Below are positions 1-5,745 of a DNA stretch of 13,620 bases, piece after piece. The notes beneath the pieces were generated by a model that saw only the letters and a program-made list of their open reading frames with translations, was not told where the DNA came from and did not search any database. The position numbers were made by a program, and so were the translations under genes. The stretch's first letter is position 1, and every line of letters starts with the position of its first letter. Origin of the DNA: Anaerolineales bacterium (GTDB lineage Bacteria > Chloroflexota > Anaerolineae > Anaerolineales > E44-bin32); assembly GCA_011772595.1 (NCBI GenBank), contig WVZH01000238.1:1-13620 (forward strand), in the 5' to 3' direction.

Positions 1-3000
1 CACTCCTCCTTCCACTCTCGACTCCCGCCCGTCACGGTAGCGAAACGTGCAACCCACAATACCCACCGCCTGCGCTCCAACCGTCGCTTTGCGAGAGGGG
101 TTGTGATAAACCATGAGCACGCGTCCGAGGAAACGGAAAGCAAAGCAGTCCGGTCCAAGTTCCACCTGCCTCCAACCATCAATTTCGTCCCAATAGGCAC
201 GTACTTCCTGCTGCTCGGTGAACAACCACGCCGGAAGTACAGGCGCCAGACGAAGAACCAATTCACCTTCTTCATCCAGGGAGAACGGATTTTCACCGGC
301 GACCATCACCGTCCATATCTGAAGCCACTCTGCCGTGACGCCGCTCTGACGGGGTTGAAAGGCGCGCCCATGGGAAGTTGGGTCTGAGTACGCCGTGCTG
401 GCGATAAAGGAGCAATTATCCAATGTGCTACGACCGTACTGCTCTGGCGCCAAGAAGGGGGGCAGTGTCGCCCGCATATCTTCCATGAACTGATCCGTCA
501 ATCCACTGCGAAGGACTTCCAGCAGCCACTTGTAGGTCATGTGCGTGTAAACCGCTTCGTTCTCGATCCAACCAGATGGGTATGCCTTGATGCGACCAAG
601 TTCCCACGGTTGATCCACCAAGGACTCCGAACTCTTGAACATCCCCAGCTCGGTATCGAAGATGTCACTATTACGCACTCGTGCATACACCTGCGCCGCC
701 GCTTCAGGGAACACGCGCAGGAAGTGCACCGGCCCTTCCAGGAAAAGCGCCACAGGACGCTGCTGAAAGGCTATCGGGCGGACATGTTGAAAGCCCCCCG
801 CCAATTTCTCCTCATCAGGCAGGGCATCGTATGCAGTAACTTCATTGATAAGGTAGGTATAGGGCACGCCGTTAGGATGAAAAACTTTCTTGCGGTCCTT
901 TTCGCTGAAAAGCGGCTCGAGCAAATCCAGTCCCGCTCGGAAAAACGCGCACAGCACGCCAACCAGTATATCGCGCTCGCGCCCGTCGACGCCCAGGCGG
1001 GTACGTTCACGGTAGGTCTCGACCAGCGCGTGGGCTCCCTCCCAATAAACCAAAGAATCGTCCGACGACCCCCCGAGCGCCTGCGCTTCCATCGTCTGGA
1101 CGAGACCCGAAATCAAATCAGCCAACTCCATATACACAGGGATCACTTCTTCGTCGTTCAAACCCATCTGCGCCACGGACGCCAACATGAAGCGCAGAGC
1201 CCGCACCAACTCCAACGTCTGGCAAAGAGAGGAGCCCAACATACCGGGCAAGCCGTTGAGTGAATCACACCACCCCGGCTTGCCGGCCTCCATCTCGACG
1301 CCGACTCGAGCGGGGTCGAGGAGCGCCAGTTTGGTCGCCACCAGGCATAGCAACTTGACGAAGAGACTTGTGCGATACACTTCTCCCTTTTGCGTTCTTA
1401 CCTTATAGCGATCGCGTGGGCGACCTGCGATGCGCGCTTCCTTTTCCTCATCTCGGACTACCGCACCGAACTGCCGCACGTTGCCATCCACGAGAACGTA
1501 CTTTTGCGCGCGCGGGAGAACCACATCCGGATCGTCGAAGAAGGTACATTCCCGCTCGTCCAGCAGTAAAGTTTTCATACGCTCCGGATAGATCCCCAGA
1601 TAGACCTCGATCATGTCCAGGTTGTAAAGCCAGTGATCAATCCAAAAACCTGCGTGCAGGCCGCCAATTTCAAGCTTGCGACAAAGCGGTAATAAGCCGC
1701 CAAGAAGCTCTTCATAACGAGCTCTGGCCATCGGATGGTAGTCTTCCAAGCGCATGACAAGCCCCCCGGGTGTAAAGGATACCGTAGTCAATCCCACAAT
1801 GTTGTCCATCCAAGTTTGTTCACCCAAGGACGATTGTAGAAACGCCCGCACACGCTCCACATCCTCCGCCACATAGGTTTGCCCATTGATCACGAGTGGG
1901 TTATAGCCATCGGGTTGGATTAGATTCATGAACAGACGAATATTGTGATCCCCCACGTCTGGGAAAAACCAGGGGTCCATGCGGCGGTTCTGGAGCACAT
2001 TGCGGTAATGACCGTTGCCCTGAGATAGGTAGGTGGGTTCTAGGACGAACCAATGGTAGTCGCGTTCCGGATCGCCCCCTTGCCGTATGTAGGTGTAGAA
2101 GACATGACGAGAAGATGCGTCCTCGAAGGTAAGCGGCATTCCCCCGCGCAGCACGTTGTCCAAAAAGGTTTGCTGGCAATAGCGATCGAAAAGCGGCTCC
2201 GCGCTAACCGTAAAGGCGGTGTTCTCGATCCTTGCGACGACGTCCTGGTTTTCACTTCGAGCCTGTTCGAAGAAACCGCTCCCGGCTATGACTTCTATGA
2301 AACGAGTCAGACGGCCTTCGCTCGGTGCATGCCCAAGGACCGATCTTAGAGTCAGCCTTTCACCAGGCGCTAAGGTACGTTGGATACCGGTGAACGCACA
2401 TGGCGTGCGATTTTCTAACACCTGTCGAGTCGAGATCAATTCCTCGACGCCGCTGTCATTAAACGACCAGGGAAATCCGAAGTCGTCCACCGTTCCGAAC
2501 ACGACCGCCGGGTCAACGATATAGGCTTCTCGAAGCAATCCATCTTCGTCCGTAGTACTAAGATAGAAATTGGTGGCTTCAATTGTCCCAATGCGAGCGC
2601 TGTCTTCGGGTGTTTGTTTCAACCGAAGCATGGGAATGCCGTGCAGGTCTACTACACCCATCATCGCCTCGATGTGCCTGGTGATCACCTTCACATGCTC
2701 GAATGTGACACCATAGGGCAAGACGCGCGGTGCACCGTCGAGAACCTGGAAGTCGTGCTTTGCTTCACCTGCGTTTGTTATGGTGACCTGACGAACAAGA
2801 CCTGCAACGGGTTGATTGACCAATGGGAAGTAAAGTACGGAGATCTCCAGGCCCTTTTCCTCATGGCGCTCGTGGATCTCGAGCTCGTGTGATGACACGA
2901 CCATCCGCTGCCGGATGAACTTATCCGTGACCTTACGGAAAGGCTCGTAGACCGCATCCTCATCCACCCTCATGAAGGTCCGAAACCCTTGGAGTCCGAT

Positions 3001-3231
3001 CAACTGGCTTGCGCGGTTGAAGGAGAGGAACTCGAGGATGGCGCCATCTTTATCCTTCGTTCCCAAACTGCTGACCGCCTGGCCGCGATTGAGGTAATAA
3101 CACCAGGATGGAATGCCCCACTTCCCGGCGATCCCCGGGAAGTAGCTCGAGAAAGCTGGCACCCAATTGTAATTCTCGATCACAAAACGGCCTTGTGAGT
3201 CGAACGAATATTTCGCGCTGACGTCACCCAT
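1..3231 (-). CDS. GH94-like glycoside phosphorylase (cellobiose / beta-oligoglucan phosphorylase type), 3' end beyond window
   Basis: Reading the minus strand from the ATG at 3231 gives 1077 uninterrupted codons to base 1 with no stop, so the C-terminus lies outside the window. GAGGAG lies 8 bases before the ATG. The N-terminal part (about residues 1-400) looks like a beta-rich domain and includes SLGTKDKDGAILEF near residues 55-68. The C-terminal half has features expected of an (alpha/alpha)6-barrel phosphorylase. GWCDSLNGLPGM around residues 653-664 resembles the GH94 W-N-D-x-x-N element, which would make Asp656 the likely general acid. YPSGWIENEAVYTH lies at 884-897, and RQSGVTAEW at 961-969 recalls the SGTA-W phosphate-site region. 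The length fits the roughly 1100-residue cellobiose-phosphorylase-like and 1,2-beta-oligoglucan phosphorylase group better than the roughly 800-residue classical enzymes. The expected reaction is reversible phosphorolysis of a glucoside to a sugar 1-phosphate. There is no signal peptide, so it should be cytoplasmic, acting after the importer. The family is fairly secure; the substrate is not determinable. Confidence 0.75.
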   Translation of the reverse strand, partial: MGDVSAKYSFDSQGRFVIENYNWVPAFSSYFPGIAGKWGIPSWCYYLNRGQAVSSLGTKDKDGAILEFLSFNRASQLIGLQGFRTFMRVDEDAVYEPFRKVTDKFIRQRMVVSSHELEIHERHEEKGLEISVLYFPLVNQPVAGLVRQVTITNAGEAKHDFQVLDGAPRVLPYGVTFEHVKVITRHIEAMMGVVDLHGIPMLRLKQTPEDSARIGTIEATNFYLSTTDEDGLLREAYIVDPAVVFGTVDDFGFPWSFNDSGVEELISTRQVLENRTPCAFTGIQRTLAPGERLTLRSVLGHAPSEGRLTRFIEVIAGSGFFEQARSENQDVVARIENTAFTVSAEPLFDRYCQQTFLDNVLRGGMPLTFEDASSRHVFYTYIRQGGDPERDYHWFVLEPTYLSQGNGHYRNVLQNRRMDPWFFPDVGDHNIRLFMNLIQPDGYNPLVINGQTYVAEDVERVRAFLQSSLGEQTWMDNIVGLTTVSFTPGGLVMRLEDYHPMARARYEELLGGLLPLCRKLEIGGLHAGFWIDHWLYNLDMIEVYLGIYPERMKTLLLDERECTFFDDPDVVLPRAQKYVLVDGNVRQFGAVVRDEEKEARIAGRPRDRYKVRTQKGEVYRTSLFVKLLCLVATKLALLDPARVGVEMEAGKPGWCDSLNGLPGMLGSSLCQTLELVRALRFMLASVAQMGLNDEEVIPVYMELADLISGLVQTMEAQALGGSSDDSLVYWEGAHALVETYRERTRLGVDGRERDILVGVLCAFFRAGLDLLEPLFSEKDRKKVFHPNGVPYTYLINEVTAYDALPDEEKLAGGFQHVRPIAFQQRPVALFLEGPVHFLRVFPEAAAQVYARVRNSDIFDTELGMFKSSESLVDQPWELGRIKAYPSGWIENEAVYTHMTYKWLLEVLRSGLTDQFMEDMRATLPPFLAPEQYGRSTLDNCSFIASTAYSDPTSHGRAFQPRQSGVTAEWLQIWTVMVAGENPFSLDEEGELVLRLAPVLPAWLFTEQQEVRAYWDEIDGWRQVELGPDCFAFRFLGRVLMVYHNPSRKATVGAQAVGIVGCTFRYRDGRESRVEGGV

Positions 3232-3338
3232 CGTCCCTGCTCCTCGAGGCGAATACGCCACTTAGCAACATGACTGTTTCCGAACCTTGTAAGGACCCGC
3301 GCTTAAATCGCGGTATCCGTTTATAAAGCAAATCTAGA
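3232..3338 (-). promoter_or_regulatory. Leader of the GH94-like gene
   Basis: This AT-richer stretch lies between the hairpin at 3339-3371 and the ATG at 3231. It should carry the promoter of the phosphorylase gene, because the hairpin probably ends the importer transcript. A convincing -35/-10 pair is not visible. A short CCGCG/CGCGG inverted repeat lies near 3299-3315, and GGCGTATTCGCC lies just before the ribosome site. Confidence in any single element is low. Confidence 0.3.
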
Positions 3339-3371
3339 GCGCCGGCACCTAAATATGCCAGGTGCCGGCGC
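3339..3371. terminator. Strong hairpin terminator after the importer operon
   Basis: There is a perfect 12-bp inverted repeat: the arms GCGCCGGCACCT and AGGTGCCGGCGC are separated by a 9-base loop. It lies 120 bases past the stop codon of the AglG-like permease gene and 107 bases before the start of the next gene. On the minus strand the stem is followed by a moderately T-rich run (TCTAGATTTGCTTTA), which fits an intrinsic terminator. The U tract is imperfect, so partial read-through into the GH94-like gene is possible. Confidence 0.75.
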
Positions 3372-3491
3372 AATATAGCAACCTCAAAATCACATTAGCC
3401 ACGATCGCGGTCTTAACGACCCGTAAAATATCAGGCGCCACACACAAAATGTAGCTTTCCATCGATGGGCTTGAACGGGACGCTCGAAGGC

Positions 3492-4694
3492 CTATCCCTT
3501 GATCGCGCCCCCGAGCAAACCGCGGACAAAGAAACGCTGCAGGCCGAAGAACACGATCATCGGCACGATGAACGACAGGAACGCAGCGGCCGTCAACAGA
3601 TGCCAACCGGCGCCCAGGGAGGTCACCATGTTGCCGATCTGATAGGTCATCACCGGGTTCGTCCCGCCCAGGAAGACTAGCGCTACGAGTAGGTCGTTCC
3701 ACACCCATAGAAGCTGGAAGATCCCCAACGAAGCGATGGCTGGGACCGAGAGCGGGAGCGCCAGCCTGGTGAACGCGGTCCACGGCGAAGCGCCGTCGAG
3801 ATAGACCGACTCGAAGATCTCCATCGGCAAAGAGCCCAAGAAGTTGCGCGTCAGGTAGATGGCGTAGGGCAAGCCAAAACCAGTGTGGAAGAGCCACACG
3901 CCGAGGAAGGTCCCCGTCAAGCCCACATCCACATAGAGGCGGAAAATTGGGATCAAGGCCATCTGCAGGGGTACGATTTGCAGCCCCACCAGGATTGCGA
4001 AGAGCGTCTGTCGTCCCTTGAAGTCGAGCCAGGAGAAAGCGAAAGCCGCAAAAGCGGCGAAGAAAATGGGTATCAGCGTGGCCGGAATGGTGACAATGAC
4101 CGTGTTGATGAACGCCCGTCCCATCGCCGCTTGCGAGACGGTTGCGTCCTGGAGGAAATCGCACTCGCGCTGACCCGGGATGATGTTGCCCGCGTCGCAG
4201 TCCTCCGCATAGGTCAGGCGGCCACGATACCCGGCAAGCACGTCGACGTAGTTTTGCAACCAGAAGCGCGGGCGTGCCTCACCTTGTGCCGCCTCACGCA
4301 GTGCGGTCAGGATCGTCGCCAGCTCATCTGGATTCGGACGTTGATCCTCCGGGATGTGAATATCCCCGTCGTATTCATCGTTGAACGTCGCCGCCAGTTG
4401 GATCGAACGCCGATATTGGCTGATGAACTCCGGGTCGCTCAGATCGGCCTCCGGGAGCGCGTCGCCGGTCGGGCCGTGACAGGCGGCGCAGTACGTCTCG
4501 TATGCCACGTCGCCGCCGCGCTCTGAAAGCACGGTCCACCAACCGCTTTCATTGACATCCTGCACCGGTCGAAACGAGGTCACCAGCAGACCTAGCGTCG
4601 GCATGATCCAGAGCAAGCACATGACGATGATCACAACGTGGAGAGGGATCCGCCCCAGGATCCTATTCAGGCGTTCTCTTGTTCTTGGGGTCAT
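3492..4694 (-). CDS. AglG-like (MalG-type) ABC permease with an inserted cytochrome c-like domain
   Basis: This 400-residue protein is the second transmembrane subunit of the importer. The first membrane helix is at about residues 18-40. It is followed by SFRPVQDVNESGWWTVL, a phrase typical of AglG-type permeases, and the core resumes at about 143 with FWLQNYVDVL. Five further hydrophobic segments lie between about 193 and 390. The cytoplasmic EAA-like loop is at 295-319 (ESVYLDGAS...LPLSVPA), where the ATPase should dock. Between the two halves, at residues 57-138, sits a segment resembling a small c-type cytochrome with CAACH at 69-73. After the insert, a Cys pair (166, 178) lies in the same outer loop. 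The ATG overlaps the stop of the upstream permease as ATGA and is preceded by AGGAGG at 7 bases, so the two are translationally coupled. The permease assignment is firm. The cytochrome domain rests on motif and spacing only. Confidence 0.9.
   Translation of the reverse strand: MTPRTRERLNRILGRIPLHVVIIVMCLLWIMPTLGLLVTSFRPVQDVNESGWWTVLSERGGDVAYETYCAACHGPTGDALPEADLSDPEFISQYRRSIQLAATFNDEYDGDIHIPEDQRPNPDELATILTALREAAQGEARPRFWLQNYVDVLAGYRGRLTYAEDCDAGNIIPGQRECDFLQDATVSQAAMGRAFINTVIVTIPATLIPIFFAAFAAFAFSWLDFKGRQTLFAILVGLQIVPLQMALIPIFRLYVDVGLTGTFLGVWLFHTGFGLPYAIYLTRNFLGSLPMEIFESVYLDGASPWTAFTRLALPLSVPAIASLGIFQLLWVWNDLLVALVFLGGTNPVMTYQIGNMVTSLGAGWHLLTAAAFLSFIVPMIVFFGLQRFFVRGLLGGAIKG
4281..4526 (-). other. 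Cytochrome c-like insert (CxxCH) within the permease, residues about 57-138
   Basis: The insert opens with GGDVAYETYCAACHGPTGDA, which fits the usual G-x-x-x-Y-x-x-x-C-A-x-C-H-G start of a class I cytochrome c helix and haem site. It closes with an amphipathic stretch, NPDELATILTALREA, like the terminal helix of such domains. The haem-attachment codons are at 4476-4490. In standard domains a Met, often in an MP motif, is the sixth ligand. Here the corresponding place reads DIHIPEDQRP, so His113 is a candidate second ligand. The insert follows the first membrane helix and should face the cell exterior, the compartment where c-type haem is attached. Confidence 0.7.
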
Positions 4695-5665
4695 CGGATC
4701 GCCTCCTGTTCTTGGAAGCGGCGGATGTTGAAGATCAGCACCGGGATGATCAGGATCAGGAGCACCACAGCGATGGCCGCCGAGCGCCCGGCCTCAAAAT
4801 TGATGTACATCTCCTGATACATGCGCACGGCCACGACATTCGAGTCGAAGTTCCCTCCCGTCATCACGTAGATCACGTCGAACAACTTCAAAGTGAAGAT
4901 TGTCATCGTTGTCATGACCACGGTGATCGTGGGCAAGATGAGAGGTACCATGATCCTGAAGAAAACTTGAATCTCGTTGGCACCATCGATACGCGCCGCT
5001 TCGAGCAGTTCATCCGGCACACCTTTGATGGAGGCCGACAGGATAGTCATCGCAAATCCCGTGTAGAGCCAGATGCCGACCACGATCAACGCCAGGTTGT
5101 TGATGAGCGGCGGGGAGGAAAGCCATGGAATGGGCTTCTGACCTAATCCCACAAGCGCCGCGTTCAAGATCCCGATGATCGGCGCGTTGGGATTGTCGGG
5201 ATTCACAGGGAAATCGTAGACGAACCCCCAGATCACACCGGCACCGACGAAGGAGATCGCCATGGGCATGAAGATCAACGCCTTAGCGAAGGATTCATAT
5301 CGAACTCGATCGACGAGCACAGCGAATAGCAGTCCTAAGACTGTGACTCCTGGCACCATGATGACCAGCCAGAGGATGTTGTTGCGGAAGGACTTCAGCA
5401 TAACATCCGACGTGATTGCGTAGCGATAATTCTCGAAGATACCCCAGCACGCCTGTCCCTCCCTGCAGGCTGCGGTCGCCCATTCGGTCGAGTCGGCGTT
5501 GCGCAGACTTAAGTAGCCGGTGTACAAGGTTGGGTAGGCAATATAGACGATGATAATGATGAGCGCAGGCAAGACAAACAGCCATGGCATCACAATGCCT
5601 TGACGCATGATGAGCGGCACGCTGCGCGTGGGTTTGGGCTTCTTTTCCCGTTTGCGGACGGCCAT
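4691..5665 (-). CDS. AglF-like (MalF-type) ABC sugar permease
   Basis: This 324-residue integral membrane protein is the first permease subunit of a CUT1 importer. A basic N-terminus (residues 1-12) precedes a membrane helix at about 24-45. Further helices follow at about 95-120, 128-150, 188-212, 237-265 and 295-315. FRNNILWLV and FMPMAISFVGAGVIWGFVYD closely resemble the alpha-glucoside permease AglF as I recall it. The EAA loop reads EAARIDGANEIQVFFRIMVP at about 223-242, with the expected G-A spacing. The outer loop after helix 1 has a close Cys pair (67, 73) that may form a disulfide. The ATG at 5665 is preceded by AGGAG at 7 bases. The gene follows the binding-protein gene by 80 bases and overlaps the next permease by 4 bases. 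Family assignment is secure; the transported sugar is unknown, with alpha-glucosides or glucose oligomers most likely. Confidence 0.93.
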   Translation of the reverse strand: MAVRKREKKPKPTRSVPLIMRQGIVMPWLFVLPALIIIIVYIAYPTLYTGYLSLRNADSTEWATAACREGQACWGIFENYRYAITSDVMLKSFRNNILWLVIMVPGVTVLGLLFAVLVDRVRYESFAKALIFMPMAISFVGAGVIWGFVYDFPVNPDNPNAPIIGILNAALVGLGQKPIPWLSSPPLINNLALIVVGIWLYTGFAMTILSASIKGVPDELLEAARIDGANEIQVFFRIMVPLILPTITVVMTTMTIFTLKLFDVIYVMTGGNFDSNVVAVRMYQEMYINFEAGRSAAIAVVLLILIIPVLIFNIRRFQEQEAIR

Positions 5666-5699
5666 ACGCGTTCTCCTCTCGTGAGATAGCGACGAAGAA

Positions 5700-5733
5700 G
5701 GCAGCGGGAGGCTATGTACAACCTCCCGCTGCC
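5700..5733 (-). promoter_or_regulatory. Stem-loop between binding-protein and permease genes
   Basis: A perfect 12-bp inverted repeat (arms GGCAGCGGGAGG and CCTCCCGCTGCC) with a 10-base loop lies 12 bases after the binding-protein stop and ends 34 bases before the AglF-like start. It lacks a clean U tract, with TTCTTCGTCG following it. Binding-protein genes are often made in excess over their permeases by such intergenic hairpins, which protect the upstream mRNA or partly terminate transcription; the malE-malF gap is the known precedent. That role here is inference from position. Confidence 0.7.
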
Positions 5734-5745
5734 AGTCTAAGCAAG

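Noticed and set aside
541..1263. Long open frame on the plus strand
   Set aside because: It lies entirely within the GH94-like gene on the other strand, has no recognisable motif and is a by-product of codon bias.
3246..3271. Second copy of the repressor operator before the GH94-like gene
   Set aside because: TGCTAA and CGTAT elements recur, but with spacing two bases longer and without symmetry, so the match is too weak.
3349..4164. 271-codon minus-strand frame overlapping the permease
   Set aside because: It is in another frame of the AglG-like permease gene, is Arg/Pro-rich and has no membrane or domain pattern.
3885..4526. Plus-strand frame opposite the cytochrome-like insert
   Set aside because: It is antisense to the permease and has no ribosome site or motif.
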